Translations under genes and position numbers: made by a program
Notes under the pieces: generated by a model
What the model was told of the DNA's origin: nothing
The model's input: the letters and a program-made list of their open reading frames with translations, nothing else
Database searches by the model: none
Assembly (NCBI RefSeq): GCF_029870285.1
Contig: NZ_JACSYA010000031.1
Span: 5,820-69,819, forward strand
Direction: 5' to 3'
Length of the DNA: 64,000 nt
DNA from: Delftia sp. PS-11
Lineage (GTDB): Bacteria > Pseudomonadota > Gammaproteobacteria > Burkholderiales > Burkholderiaceae_C
Shown: positions 1 through 9,411 of the stretch, piece after piece
Layout: each line of letters begins with the position of its first letter
Numbering within the stretch: position 1 is the stretch's first letter

Positions 1-600
1 GACCTCGAAATTGCGCCGGGCAAATTCCAGCTGCTGGGCGATGGCCTGCTTTTGTGTCTTTACCACAGCCAGGCTGTCTTGTGCGCCCAGTACATCGAAA
101 TAGGCCTGGGCGACACGCACCAGCAAGGACTGTTCGCTGCTGTCGAGCTGTGCCCGTGCCGCATCGGCGCCCCGCTGGCCCTGGTCATAGGCAATCTTGT
201 TGGCAGGCCGGTACAGCGGCTGCTGCGCGCTGAGCTGCACATTCTGCTGGGGCGAGCGCAAGGTGTTGGGCAGCACGCTCACATCGACACGCGTCGTCGT
301 GGCGCCTGCCTGCAGCCCGACGCTGGGCAGCAGGCCAGCGCGCGCCTGCTCCGCCCGGCTGGCTGCGGCCTGGGTTTCGGCCTGCTGCGCCTGCCAGGGG
401 GCATCGTAGCCACGGGCCTTGGCCACCAGCTCCGACAGGCTCTGACCAGCATCGGACTGGGACGCCAGGGCCATGCCTTGCGCCTGGGCGGTGGCGCCCA
501 GACCAGCGGCCATGAGCAGCAGCGCCAGATGGCGCAGGGGCCAGGCACGGGGGGCTTGGCGCAGTGAACGGGCAAAAGCAGGGGGCCGGAGCAGTGGCAT
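1..600 (-). CDS. TolC family outer membrane efflux protein, N-terminal part (cut by window edge)
   Basis: The frame is open from an ATG at 598-600 to the left edge, giving the first 200 residues. It begins with a signal peptide (MPLLRPPAFARSL, a hydrophobic stretch LALLLMAAGLGATAQA and an AQA-type cleavage site). The mature part reads LSELVAKARGYDAPWQA, then coiled-coil sequence rich in Ala and Gln, QPLYRPANKIAYDQG and SLLVRVAQAYFDVL. This is the usual start of TolC/OprM-type trimeric channels, which span the outer membrane and act as exit duct for tripartite pumps and type I secretion. It lies upstream of a rhodanese gene and pcm on the same strand, an order common in betaproteobacteria. It could serve the RND pump encoded a few genes upstream, but that is inference. 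The C-terminus is not visible. Confidence 0.9.
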   Translation of the reverse strand, partial: MPLLRPPAFARSLRQAPRAWPLRHLALLLMAAGLGATAQAQGMALASQSDAGQSLSELVAKARGYDAPWQAQQAETQAAASRAEQARAGLLPSVGLQAGATTTRVDVSVLPNTLRSPQQNVQLSAQQPLYRPANKIAYDQGQRGADAARAQLDSSEQSLLVRVAQAYFDVLGAQDSLAVVKTQKQAIAQQLEFARRNFEV

Positions 601-691
601 AGGAAAGGTCCTCGATCAAAACAGGGGCGTCACATATCCTCCGGAGGCGGCGTAGGCCGCGTTCCGGGGCAATTGCTGTGTCACATACCGC

Positions 692-1039
692 TCAGTAGCG
701 CGGCACGCCCGGGTCGCGCTCGCGCGACCAGGCATCAATGCCTCCACTGATGTTGGCGACGGTCTCGAAGCCCTGGTTCAGCAGGAAGGCGGCGACATGC
801 ATGCTGCGTGCGCCGTGGTGGCACAGGCAGGCTGTGGGGCGGTCCGGATCGAGTTCCTGCAGGCGCGAGGGGATCTCTCCCATGGGGATGCAGCACAGCT
901 CGAAGCCCTCGGCGCGTACACTGGCCTGGGCCACTTCCCAGGGCTCGCGCACGTCCAGCACAAGGGGCAGGACGTTGCTGGCGCCGGCAGGGCCGGCCAG
1001 CCATTGATCGAGGAGCGCGGGAGGCACTTGGGCAAGCAT
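692..1039 (-). CDS. Single-domain rhodanese-like sulfurtransferase
   Basis: A 115-residue protein, the usual size of a stand-alone rhodanese domain. LPLVLDVREPWEVAQA is the conserved DVRE segment. CHHGARS near residue 75 is the six-residue active-site loop with its catalytic cysteine followed by the Arg that holds the persulfide. NISGGIDAWS is the conserved C-terminal GG..AW motif. Such proteins carry persulfide sulfur in the cytoplasm; the physiological donor and acceptor cannot be read from sequence. It starts at an ATG with AAGGA upstream and lies between pcm and the TolC-type gene on the same strand, so the three are probably co-transcribed. Confidence 0.9.
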   Translation of the reverse strand: MLAQVPPALLDQWLAGPAGASNVLPLVLDVREPWEVAQASVRAEGFELCCIPMGEIPSRLQELDPDRPTACLCHHGARSMHVAAFLLNQGFETVANISGGIDAWSRERDPGVPRY

Positions 1040-1102
1040 CGGGAGGGGTCCTTGCAGGAAAAGGCAGGGTAGTCACAGCGGCCCGCCGGGCCGCTGCAGG
1101 TT

Positions 1103-1816
1103 TCAGAACGTGAAGCGGGAAGGCTCTTCGAAATGGGACAGCCGTGCGGTGACCACATCCCAGGGCTGCACGGTCTGCAGCTGCTGGCCGTTTTTCTTGA
1201 CCAGGGTGAAACGCATCATCGGCAGGTGGCCCACGATGGCGCCCAGGCGGCCGCCATCCCTGAGCTGCGCCAGCAGAGCCTCGGGCACCTGGGCGACGGA
1301 GCCGCTGAGCACGATGACATCGAACTGGCCCAGCGCTGCCGCAGCCTTTGCGCCATCGGCCTGCTTGACTTCGACGTTGGAGATGCCAGCGCCCAGCAGG
1401 TTCTCGCGGGCCATCTCGGCCAGCTCGGGCACGATTTCCAGGGTCACGACTTCCCGTGCCAGGCCAGCCAGCAGGGCCGCCATGTGGCCGGAGCCGGCGC
1501 CGATTTCCAGCACGCGGTCCGTCGGCTGGATCTTCAGGTCCTGCAGTACGCGCGCCTCGATGCGGGGCGCCAGCATGCACCAGCCCTTGGCTGCAGCTTC
1601 TTCGGGCGTGCCGGCCAGGGGAATTTCAAGGTCCATGAAGGCCAGGCTGGCATGCTCGGGCGGCACGAAATTTTCACGGCGCACCTTGCCCAGCAGTGCC
1701 AGCACGTTCTCGTCGAGCACATTCCAGGGGCGGATCTGCTGCTCGATCATGTGGTAGCGGGCCGCGGCTTGCGGGTCGCTTTGTTGCTCGGCCAGTCGGT
1801 TCAGGGGCAGGTTCAT
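1103..1816 (-). CDS. pcm: Protein-L-isoaspartate O-methyltransferase family protein
   Basis: 237 residues. The N-terminal part (MIEQQIRPWNVLDENVLALL and RRENFVPPEHASLAFMD) and the SAM-binding motif I (VLEIGAGSGHMAALLAGLA) are diagnostic of the PIMT family. The family methylates L-isoaspartyl residues in aged proteins using S-adenosylmethionine, starting their repair. The segment before motif I has LAGTPEEAAAKGWCMLAPRIEARVL, which departs from the usual G(Q)TISxPxxxA substrate loop. This subgroup, common in betaproteobacteria, may therefore have a shifted substrate. The ATG has GGAG about eight bases upstream. The gene precedes the rhodanese and TolC-type genes on the same strand. The family is certain; the repair activity is inferred. 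Confidence 0.85.
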   Translation of the reverse strand: MNLPLNRLAEQQSDPQAAARYHMIEQQIRPWNVLDENVLALLGKVRRENFVPPEHASLAFMDLEIPLAGTPEEAAAKGWCMLAPRIEARVLQDLKIQPTDRVLEIGAGSGHMAALLAGLAREVVTLEIVPELAEMARENLLGAGISNVEVKQADGAKAAAALGQFDVIVLSGSVAQVPEALLAQLRDGGRLGAIVGHLPMMRFTLVKKNGQQLQTVQPWDVVTARLSHFEEPSRFTF

Positions 1817-1860
1817 GGGGGTATCTCCGGGGAAAGGCTTGTCAGGACAAACCTTTGATT

Positions 1861-4800
1861 CTACGAGTCTCGGGGGTGGGGCGGCGCATCAATGCCGGAC
1901 TGGCCATTCCAAAGGCGGCGCAGCCAGGCCGCGAAGTCATCGAGGTAGCAATAGACCACGGGCACAACCACCAGGGTCAGCAGCGAGGAAGTGATGACAC
2001 CGCCGATCACCGCCTGGCCCATGGGGGCGCGCTGCTCCGAGCCTTCGCTGAGCGCGAAAGCCAGCGGCACCATGCCAAAGATCATCGCCAGCGTGGTCAT
2101 CAAAATCGGCCGCAGGCGCACGCGCGCGGCCAGCAGCAGGGCCTCTTCGCGCGGCAGGCCAGGCACTGCCATGCCCGTGGCCGGGTCGCTGTGGGTGGCC
2201 CGTGCCCGGATGGCGAAGTCCACCAGCAAGATGGCGTTCTTGGTGACCAGGCCCATCAGCATAACCACGCCGATGATGGAGAACATGGACAGCGCCGAGC
2301 CGAACATCATCAGGGCCAGCACCACGCCGATCAGTGTCAGCGGCAGCGATGTCATCAGGGCCAGCGGCTGCAGGAAGCTCTTGAACTGGCTGGCCAGGAT
2401 CATGTAGATGAAGACAATGGCCAGCGCCAGCGCCGAGACCGCATAGCCGAAGGACTCGTTCATGCTCTTGGTGGCGCCGCTGAACTGGTAGCGGTAGCCG
2501 GGAGGCAGCGCGATGCCTTCCAGGGCCTTGCGGATATCGGCGGACACTTCGCCCGTCGAGCGCAGGTGGACGTTGCCGCTGAGCGCCACCTCGCGCGTCA
2601 TGTCCCGCCGGTTGATCTGGCTCGGGCCCGTCGTGGCCGTGACCGATGCCAGCTGGTTCAGGCGCACGATGCGCGTGCCGCCATCGGCCGAGGCCAGCGC
2701 GAAGGGCAGGCGCTCCAGGTCCTGTGGCGTGGCGCGCGAGCCGGGCGCCAGGCGCACCTTGACATCGTAGGTCTGGTCATTGCCGGCACGCCAGTTGCCC
2801 ACGGTTTGCCCGGCGATCCAGGTGCGCAGCGAGGCCGCCATGCTGCCCACCGACAGCCCCAGCTCCGAGGCCGCGTCGCGCCGCACGGCAATATCGATCA
2901 CAGGCTTGTCGGGCTTGAGGCTACTGTCCAGGTCCACCAGTCCGGGAACCGTGCGCAGGCGTTCGAGCACCGCCTGATTCAGGCGTCCCAGCTCGCCCAG
3001 ATCCGGCCCCTGCAGCGAGAACTCCACCTGCTTTTGTCCGCCGACCGGCTCGCGCTGGCCCACATGGGTCAGCGAGATGCCGGGAACGCGCAGCAGCTGC
3101 TCGCGCAGCACCGCCGACAACTCGTCCCCGCTGCGCTGGCGCAGGTGGCGGTCCAGCAGCCGCACATAGATGTTGGCGTACATCTTGCCCTGCGCACTGC
3201 CGGTATTGATCGTGGTCAGCGTATAGCGCACTTCCGGCAGCGCACGGATGATCTCGTCCACTTGGCGTGCCTTGGCCTCGGTGGCCTCGATGGAGGAGCC
3301 CACGGGCGTGTTGAAGCTGACCGTGGTTTCCGAGAAATCGGCCTTGGGCACAAACTCCGTGCCCAGCAGCGGGACCATGAAAATACTGGCCACAAAAATG
3401 GCCAGCGCCACCGCCAGCGTCGCGATCTTGTGCGCAAGAGCCCAGCGCAGAACGCCCTGGTACAGCCCGGACAGCGCATCGGTGGCACGCTCGAACCATG
3501 CCGTCACGCGTCCCAGGGTGCGGTCATAGAGCCCGTTGCTGTGCTGCGTGCCGCTGGCGTGGATGGTCGGGTCGTGCCAGACGCTGGAGAGCATGGGATC
3601 CAGCGTGAAGCTCACGAACATGGAGATCATCACGGCAGCGACAATCGTCAGGCCGAACTCATGGAAAAACTTGCCGATGATGCCATCCATGAAGCCGATC
3701 GGCAGGAACACGGCCACGATAGACAGCGTTGTCGCCAGCACCGCCAGGCCGATCTCCTGCGTGCCGTCCAGGGCCGCTTGGTAGGCGTTCTTGCCCATCT
3801 GCACATGGCGCACGATGTTCTCGCGGACCACGATGGCATCGTCGATCAGCAGGCCCACGCACAGCGACAGCGCCATCAGCGTGATCATGTTGATCGAGAA
3901 GCCGAACCAGTACATGAACAGGAAAGTGCCGATCAGCGCAATCGGCAGCGTCAGGCCCGTGATCACGGTCGAGCGCCAGGAGTTCAGGAACAGAAAGACG
4001 ATGAGCACCGTAAGCACCGCGCCCTCGATCAGGGTCTGGCGCACATTGTCCACGGCCACCCGGATGGGGCGTGCGCTGTCGGCAATCGTCTCCAGCCGCA
4101 TGCCGGGCGGCACTTCGCCGGCCATGGCCTGCAGCGCGGCGTTCAGGCCATCGACCACCTCGATGGTGTTTTCGTCCTGGGCTTTTTGCACCGACAGCAG
4201 CAGGGTTCGGCCGCCGTTGTACAGCGCCAGCGTCTCCAGCTCCTGGGCGCCGTCCTGCACACGGGCGAGCTGCCCCACGCGCACCGGCGCGCCATTGCGC
4301 TGGGCCACGATGATGCGCTCGAAATCCTGCGGGTGCTTCATGCGCGCATCGATCTGCACCACACGCTCCTGGTCACGCGATCGGATGGAGCCCAGGGGCA
4401 GATCCTGGTTTTCGCTGCGCACGGCGGCGGCCACCTGATCGGGCGTGATGCCATAGGCCTCCAGCGCCTCGGGCTGCAGATAGATATTGATCTCGCGCGG
4501 CGTGGCGCCCACCAGGCTGACGGCACCCACGCCACGCACATTCTCCAGGCGCTTCTTGAGCACCTGATCGGCCCAACTGGTCATGGCCACCGCATCGGGG
4601 GCCTGCGCGCCGGCCTGCGCGTCGGGCCGCACGGCCACCGACCAGACCGGTGCGCTGGCCGGATCGAAGCGCAGCACACGCGGCTCCTTGACCTCGTCGC
4701 GCAGATTGGGCCGCACCGATGCCACTTTCTCGCGCACATCCTCGGCCGCGCGGCGGCCATCAATGTGCAGCTGGAACTCGATGATGACGACGCTGGTGCC

Positions 4801-5058
4801 TTCATAGCTGCGCGAGGTCAGCGCATTGATCCCGGCAATGGAATTGACGCCTTCCTCGATCTTCTTGGTGACCTCGGACTCCACGATCTCGGGCGATGCG
4901 CCCGGATAGTCCACCGACACCACGACCACGGGGAAGTCCACATTGGGAAATTGTGCGACCTTGAGCCGCTGATAGGAGAACACGCCCAGCACCACGAAGG
5001 CCAGCATGAGCATGGTCGCGAAGACGGGGTTGGCCAGGCTGACGCGCGTGAACCACAT
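1861..5058 (-). CDS. RND efflux transporter permease (HAE1 family)
   Basis: 1065 residues, the normal length for AcrB/MexB-type inner-membrane permeases. Visible hallmarks are the first membrane helix ([20 protein letters not shown]), the porter-domain start [17 protein letters not shown], the helix-4 region [17 protein letters not shown] with the paired Asp residues of the proton relay, and helix-10/11 sequence [17 protein letters not shown]. It exports hydrophobic compounds or drugs by proton antiport with an adaptor and a TolC-type channel. It begins two bases after the adaptor stop codon, so the two are translated together, and a TetR gene heads the unit. Substrates cannot be predicted. 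The sequence resembles the MdtB/C-MuxB/C branch more than AcrB, but I would not assign a symbol. Confidence 0.95.
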   Translation of the reverse strand: MWFTRVSLANPVFATMLMLAFVVLGVFSYQRLKVAQFPNVDFPVVVVSVDYPGASPEIVESEVTKKIEEGVNSIAGINALTSRSYEGTSVVIIEFQLHIDGRRAAEDVREKVASVRPNLRDEVKEPRVLRFDPASAPVWSVAVRPDAQAGAQAPDAVAMTSWADQVLKKRLENVRGVGAVSLVGATPREINIYLQPEALEAYGITPDQVAAAVRSENQDLPLGSIRSRDQERVVQIDARMKHPQDFERIIVAQRNGAPVRVGQLARVQDGAQELETLALYNGGRTLLLSVQKAQDENTIEVVDGLNAALQAMAGEVPPGMRLETIADSARPIRVAVDNVRQTLIEGAVLTVLIVFLFLNSWRSTVITGLTLPIALIGTFLFMYWFGFSINMITLMALSLCVGLLIDDAIVVRENIVRHVQMGKNAYQAALDGTQEIGLAVLATTLSIVAVFLPIGFMDGIIGKFFHEFGLTIVAAVMISMFVSFTLDPMLSSVWHDPTIHASGTQHSNGLYDRTLGRVTAWFERATDALSGLYQGVLRWALAHKIATLAVALAIFVASIFMVPLLGTEFVPKADFSETTVSFNTPVGSSIEATEAKARQVDEIIRALPEVRYTLTTINTGSAQGKMYANIYVRLLDRHLRQRSGDELSAVLREQLLRVPGISLTHVGQREPVGGQKQVEFSLQGPDLGELGRLNQAVLERLRTVPGLVDLDSSLKPDKPVIDIAVRRDAASELGLSVGSMAASLRTWIAGQTVGNWRAGNDQTYDVKVRLAPGSRATPQDLERLPFALASADGGTRIVRLNQLASVTATTGPSQINRRDMTREVALSGNVHLRSTGEVSADIRKALEGIALPPGYRYQFSGATKSMNESFGYAVSALALAIVFIYMILASQFKSFLQPLALMTSLPLTLIGVVLALMMFGSALSMFSIIGVVMLMGLVTKNAILLVDFAIRARATHSDPATGMAVPGLPREEALLLAARVRLRPILMTTLAMIFGMVPLAFALSEGSEQRAPMGQAVIGGVITSSLLTLVVVPVVYCYLDDFAAWLRRLWNGQSGIDAPPHPRDS

Positions 5059-5060
5059 GG

Positions 5061-6296
5061 TCAGCGGGCCTTTTCAGTCGTGGCGGGCGCGGAAGAAGCT
5101 GCGGCTTCAGCCGGCTTGTCCAGTTCCACCAGCGTGCCTGCGCGCAGGCTGCCCACGCTGCCTGCCAGCACCCTGTCTCCGGCCTGCAGGCCGGAGCGTA
5201 TGGCCACCCAGGTGGCGCCGTCCTGCGCGCTCTGGCTGCCCGCCTGCACGCTCTGGTGCACCACGCGCCACTGAGTGTCTGTGCCGCCGGTACGCTCGGA
5301 TTGCAGTGACTGCACGTAGGGCTGCGGCTGGTCTGTGCGCAGCGCGGTCAGTGGCACGGCCAGTTGTTCGGTTTCACCCGTCACGATCTGCCCCTGCAGG
5401 AACAGCCCCGGCCGCACCATGGGCACGGCCTTGCCGGCGCTTTCCGCGGCGGCGGCCTGCACCCGAAGGTACACGGCCACGGTGCGCGAGCCAGCCTGCG
5501 CGCTGGGGTTGATGCGCACCACGCGCGCCGCAATGGAGGCCAGGTCATCGCCAGCGCCCTGGACCTGCAGCGTCGCTGCCTGGCCGGTGCGCACGCGCAC
5601 CGAATCCGCAGGCGCCAGCTGCACCACCACCTCCAGCTCGGAGGGGTCCACGATCTCCAGCACCTTGGCATCCACGGCAACGCGCTCGCCATCCTGCGCC
5701 AGACGCTGTGCAATCTGCCCATCCATGGGGCTGCGCAGTACCGTATCGTTGACCGTCTTGCGGGCTGCATCGGCCGCAGCCTGGGCTGCAGCCAGGTTGG
5801 CCTGCGCCGCATCCAGGTTGGATTGGGAGGTGGCCAGCGCCGTGGTGGAAATGAAGCCCTGGGTGACCAGCGCCTGGTTGTTCTCATGCTGGCGCTGCGC
5901 AAGCCGCAACTGCGCCTGGGCCGCGTCCGCCTGCTGGCGGGCCTGGCGCCAGCGCGCATCGGCTTCCGTGGCATCGATGCGTGCCAGCTCCTGGCCTTTG
6001 CGCACCCTGTCACCCTCGCGTACGGCCAGGCCGTGCAGTTCCCCTGCCACATAGGCCTTGACCACCGCGCTGCGCACCGCCTGAACCACGCCGCTGACAG
6101 GCACGGACAGCGTCAGCTTGCGCGATTGCACCACGGTGACCTCCTGGGACGCCACACGCACCGGCAGCTCACGCGGCTGCGCAGCATCGGCAATCGCTTT
6201 TTGCCGGGCTTCACGTGTGGCGGCAGCGCGCCAGACGCTGGCGCCTATGGCCAGTACGATCACAAGACCTATCAACCAGCCGGTTCGACGCTTCAT
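5061..6296 (-). CDS. RND efflux periplasmic adaptor (membrane fusion protein)
   Basis: 411 residues from the ATG at 6294-6296, chosen because it overlaps the upstream TetR stop codon as ATGA and starts a clean membrane anchor (MKRRTGWLIGLVIVLAIGAS). A long alpha-helical hairpin of Ala/Gln-rich heptads (ADARWRQARQQADAAQAQLR) is flanked by biotinyl-lipoyl halves (VKAYVAGELHGLAVREGDRV and TVLRSPMDGQIAQRLAQDGE). Beta-barrel and membrane-proximal domains follow, ending in an Ala/Glu-rich tail. It links the permease to the outer membrane channel in the periplasm. A longer in-frame reading upstream would lie inside the TetR gene and is rejected. Confidence 0.93.
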   Translation of the reverse strand: MKRRTGWLIGLVIVLAIGASVWRAAATREARQKAIADAAQPRELPVRVASQEVTVVQSRKLTLSVPVSGVVQAVRSAVVKAYVAGELHGLAVREGDRVRKGQELARIDATEADARWRQARQQADAAQAQLRLAQRQHENNQALVTQGFISTTALATSQSNLDAAQANLAAAQAAADAARKTVNDTVLRSPMDGQIAQRLAQDGERVAVDAKVLEIVDPSELEVVVQLAPADSVRVRTGQAATLQVQGAGDDLASIAARVVRINPSAQAGSRTVAVYLRVQAAAAESAGKAVPMVRPGLFLQGQIVTGETEQLAVPLTALRTDQPQPYVQSLQSERTGGTDTQWRVVHQSVQAGSQSAQDGATWVAIRSGLQAGDRVLAGSVGSLRAGTLVELDKPAEAAASSAPATTEKAR

Positions 6297-6991
6297 GGTG
6301 CGCAGCAAATGGGGAGAATCGGGAGCCGTGCACCAGGCGTGCACAGCCCATGCAAAAGGGTATCGACCTGGGCGGCGATGAACTGCTCAGGCACAAAGCC
6401 GTCCTGGGGCAGGCAGCCGCCCAGCGAATGCTTCCAGATCATCAGGAACATCATGGGGGCGATCACGCAGTGCACCGCCAGATCCAGGTCCATGGGGCGG
6501 AATTCGCCGCGCTCCACGCCGCGCTGCAGAATGCGCCGGATCAGCTCATGGCCGGGCAGCACCACCTCCTGATGGTAGAACTGTGCCAGTTCGGGGAAAT
6601 TGCCGGCCTCGCTGAGCATCAGCTTGGTGATGCCCGATGCCTTGGTGTTGCCGATGCGCTCCCACCAGCTGTTGAAGCAATAGCGCAGCAGATCGCTGGA
6701 AGGCGCGCAGTAACTGTCCAGCTCCTCGCTCCATTCCGCAAAACGTCCCGCGATGCTGTCGCGCACCACGGCCTTGAAAAGCTCCTGCTTGCTGGCGAAA
6801 TAAAGGAACAGCGTACCCTTGGAGACACCGGCGCGGGCCGCCACGTCATCCACGCGCGTGGCGGCGTAGCCTTTTTCGACGAAAAGGTCGAGTGCGGCCT
6901 GCAGCAGTTCGCCGGGGCGCTCATGCTTTCGGCGGCTGCGCTTGCCTGTCGGCTCGGCCGGCGCGGGAGGAAGGGAAGGGGAAGCGGACAC
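6293..6991 (-). CDS. TetR/AcrR family regulator of the adjacent RND pump
   Basis: TetR-type HTH with LLQAALDLFVEKGYAATRVDDVAARAGVSKGTLFLYFASKQ near the N-terminus, followed by a helical ligand domain with a TetR_C-like segment (SWWERIGNTKASGITKLMLSE). It overlaps the adaptor start by four bases, so regulator, adaptor and permease form one transcription unit that is probably self-repressed. The reading frame is open to a GTG at 7048 (251 residues), but that extension contains the 6-bp inverted repeat at 7012-7028. I therefore prefer the in-frame GTG at 6989-6991 (232 residues), which leaves the presumed operator in the leader. Neither start has a strong ribosome binding site, so the exact N-terminus is uncertain. 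Confidence 0.85.
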   Translation of the reverse strand: MSASPSLPPAPAEPTGKRSRRKHERPGELLQAALDLFVEKGYAATRVDDVAARAGVSKGTLFLYFASKQELFKAVVRDSIAGRFAEWSEELDSYCAPSSDLLRYCFNSWWERIGNTKASGITKLMLSEAGNFPELAQFYHQEVVLPGHELIRRILQRGVERGEFRPMDLDLAVHCVIAPMMFLMIWKHSLGGCLPQDGFVPEQFIAAQVDTLLHGLCTPGARLPILPICCAP

Positions 6992-7011
6992 GAAAAAATT
7001 AATGACTGACG

Positions 7012-7028
7012 GGTTAGTTATCCTAACC
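7012..7028. promoter_or_regulatory. Inverted repeat, probable TetR operator of the efflux operon
   Basis: GGTTAG-TTATC-CTAACC: perfect 6-bp arms around a 5-base centre, about 20 bases before the preferred GTG start of the TetR gene. Position and symmetry fit autoregulation; the link to this TetR protein is inferred. Confidence 0.55.
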
Positions 7029-7205
7029 GCATAAACGGCATCCGTCACCTGCCGTTGGTCATGGACTACGCTGCGCGCACTGCGAAGTGCTGACAGGCAG
7101 AACGGGTTTCATGGTGCCGTGCAGAGCGATTCCTGCAAAATGGCATGGATGGACCTTGCTGCGCCTCAGTCTGAAAACAACCGGCTGTGCCAGTTCAGAA
7201 GTCGC

Positions 7206-8117
7206 TCATGAAACCAGTGCCTGCCCCTGCTCGGTTGCGAACTCGGCCAGCATGTCCAGAACGCTTTTCGTCGCACCTGACGGAGCCGGGCTGTGCCGGT
7301 ATGCGATCGACATCGGGCGCATGAGGGCAGGGGATAAGTGGTGCACCGTCACCTCGTTAGATTGGCTTTGATCCTCAACTTCTTCCAGCGGCAAGAGGAC
7401 TGCGCTTTGGCTGGCCGCTGCCAGGCTCTTCAGTGCGCCCGGGTAGCTGATACTGAGAAACGGACGGGGGTTGAAGCCTGCCTGGCCGAACCATCCAGCG
7501 ACCAGGCCATGCATCTGGGTAGCAGGGGCAAACGAGGCCCAGCGCCGTTGAGCAAGCCACTTCGGCGTGACAAGCCGGGGTGCCTTCCATGCAGCAGGGA
7601 TCAGCGCCACCATGGGGTCATTGCGCCAGGCAATCATGCGGACTTCCGGATAGGTACGCGGCGAGTTGGCGACGATTCCCACATCCAGGGTTCCTGACTT
7701 CAGCCGCAGCAAAGCGTCAGCGGACCCCACAGCCTCCAGTCTCACCTCGATCCCCGGATTGCTCCGCGAAAGTGCCTCCAGCATCAACGGAAGCAGCCTG
7801 TTGCTCACCCCGGCCGATACCCCGATCCTGACAACGCCTTCCCGGCCTGTAGCGCACCGCTGCACCCTTTCCAAAAGGTCATCGCTGGCAGTCAGAAGCT
7901 TGCGACCTTCTTCAACCAGCAGTGCGCCTGCAGCTGTCAGCTCCACGTGTCGCCGCCCACGCACCAGCAAGATCGCCTCCATGCGTGACTCCAGCTCTTT
8001 GATGTGCATGCTCACTGTGGGGGGCGCAAGGTGCAGAGCCTGTGCAGCGGCAGCAAAGGTGCCGAGATCAGCGATGGCGATAAGGGTCTGGAGCTGATCC
8101 AGGTTCAGATTACGCAT
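7206..8117 (-). CDS. LysR family transcriptional regulator
   Basis: 303 residues, normal for LysR. The winged HTH occupies about residues 1-60 (NLDQLQTLIAIADLGTFAAA, then APPTVSMHIKELESRM). The effector domain follows, with typical lines such as GVVRIGVSAGVSNRLLPLML and LDVGIVANSPRTYPEVRMI. The ATG at 8115-8117 is the first start in frame. There is no divergent gene with a clear start in the next 600 bases, so the usual inference of the target from a divergent neighbour fails. The regulon is unknown. Confidence 0.9.
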   Translation of the reverse strand: MRNLNLDQLQTLIAIADLGTFAAAAQALHLAPPTVSMHIKELESRMEAILLVRGRRHVELTAAGALLVEEGRKLLTASDDLLERVQRCATGREGVVRIGVSAGVSNRLLPLMLEALSRSNPGIEVRLEAVGSADALLRLKSGTLDVGIVANSPRTYPEVRMIAWRNDPMVALIPAAWKAPRLVTPKWLAQRRWASFAPATQMHGLVAGWFGQAGFNPRPFLSISYPGALKSLAAASQSAVLLPLEEVEDQSQSNEVTVHHLSPALMRPMSIAYRHSPAPSGATKSVLDMLAEFATEQGQALVS

Positions 8118-8734
8118 CAGTATTTATGAATTGAATGGTCAGTTAATTCAACTTTACAGACGTTGAGGCCTGGTTGAGCATGAAGCCCTCCATGACCAGC
8201 GAACAACCTTCCCCCCACAAGCCCGCAGCGACCGGGCAATCGCCACGCTCCAGAGCGCTCCTCAGCATCAGCGCTGTGCTTCGGCGGTTTGCTTCAGCCC
8301 TGACGAGAGCCGAGGAACACATCACAGCAACATTCAAAGTGCCACCCGGCGGGGGATAAGCCTTGTGCGGGCATCGCTCGCACCTCTTGCACTTGCGCTG
8401 GCTGCCGACGATGCACAGCGTGGGCGAGGGCGCCCTGACGCCACGGCCCCTCCTGTCGCTTGGATGGGATCTTTCAGAATGCAGCATCTTCCTCGCAGGC
8501 GCGCCACCAGTCGTTGGAAAAAATGGACGTGGCCCTGCATGCGCCGCTCGCCATTGACCTTCTTTTCGATACGTACCCTAAACTTGTCCTGCTTTTCCTT
8601 CGGCGTGGCCTTGTTCCTGCTGGTGTGACGCCAAGAGGCGAGGCAGACATGCAGCGGGCCTTTTTCGGGAGTTGTTCCTTGGCAGATTTTTGCCAAGTTT
8701 CGACTGTTGTGTGAAATTTCAGGAAACATCCTCC
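8118..8734. other. Long intergenic region without an assignable gene
   Basis: 617 bases between the LysR gene and msrA. Open frames of 60-130 codons exist on both strands but none resembles a family I know. The most protein-like is on the minus strand, ending at 8143 (it includes the line LERGDCPVAAGLWGEGCSLV). It may be a gene remnant or chance. AGGAA at about 8721 serves msrA. Confidence 0.4.
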
Positions 8735-9301
8735 ATGGAAAAAAACGATCAAAATCAACACACTGGAAAGACGCAAGTCATTACGCTGGGCGCAGGCTGC
8801 TTCTGGTGCACCGAAGCCGTCTTCGACCGTGTGCGCGGCGTCGTGGACGTGCAAAGCGGCTATGCCAACGGCCATCTCGACCATCCCCGCTATGAAGACA
8901 TCTGTTCCGGCCAGACCGGCCATGCCGAGGTGGTGCAGGTGCGTTTCGACCCGGACCAGATTCCGCTGCGCGAACTGCTCACCGTGTTCTTTGGCACACA
9001 TGACCCGACCACGCTCAACCGGCAGGGCAACGACATCGGCACCCAGTACCGCAGCGGCATCTACACCATGGACCCGCAGCAGGCACAGGTGGCGCATGCC
9101 GTGATTGCTGAACTGCAGCAGGCGGGCGCCTATGACGCGCCCATTGTGACCGAGGTGCTGCCGCTGACAAGCTACTGGCCTGCGGAGGACTACCACCAGG
9201 ACTACTTCCTGAACCATCCCAACCAGGGCTATTGCGCCTACGTGGTCGGCCCCAAGGTGCAGCATTTGCGCAGTGCCTTCGCACGCTGGCTCAAGGAGTG
9301 A
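8735..9301 (+). CDS. msrA: Peptide methionine (S)-S-oxide reductase
   Basis: 188 residues from the ATG at 8735, preferred over an upstream in-frame start because AGGAA lies at suitable distance and the upstream 21 residues are unlike the family. The motif GAGCFWCTEAVFDRVRGV carries the catalytic Cys of MsrA. Other conserved parts are SGYANGHLDHPRYEDICSGQTGHAE, FFGTHDPTTLNRQGNDIGTQYRSGI and WPAEDYHQDYF. It reduces the S epimer of methionine sulfoxide in proteins with thioredoxin as reductant. It appears monocistronic; the following Fur-like gene has its own putative operator in between. Confidence 0.96.
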   Translation: MEKNDQNQHTGKTQVITLGAGCFWCTEAVFDRVRGVVDVQSGYANGHLDHPRYEDICSGQTGHAEVVQVRFDPDQIPLRELLTVFFGTHDPTTLNRQGNDIGTQYRSGIYTMDPQQAQVAHAVIAELQQAGAYDAPIVTEVLPLTSYWPAEDYHQDYFLNHPNQGYCAYVVGPKVQHLRSAFARWLKE

Positions 9302-9337
9302 GTGCCAGGGCAGGCACAGAGGCCATGTTCGTGCATA

Positions 9338-9354
9338 ATGCAATCGAGTTGCAA
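9338..9354. promoter_or_regulatory. Palindrome upstream of the Fur/Zur-like gene, candidate zinc operator
   Basis: TGCAA-TCGAG-TTGCA (9339-9353), extendable by a base on each side, lies about 60 bases before the Fur/Zur-like ATG in the only gap before the zinc-type operon. AT-containing palindromes of this length are typical Fur-superfamily sites. The assignment to Zur is inferred from gene content. Confidence 0.45.
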
Positions 9355-9411
9355 TAAGCGTGCGCGATGCGGTGCTCAAACGCACCTTGCCCCATTCGTC
9401 TGGTTTCCTTC

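Noticed and set aside
1696..5274. Plus-strand open frame of 1192 codons
   Set aside because: It is the antisense of the RND permease gene; the His/Arg/Gln-rich product is typical of antisense reading in high-GC DNA.
8143..8487. Minus-strand frame of 114 codons between LysR and msrA
   Set aside because: Somewhat protein-like at its end, but no family, no ribosome binding site and no conserved neighbour; left as intergenic.
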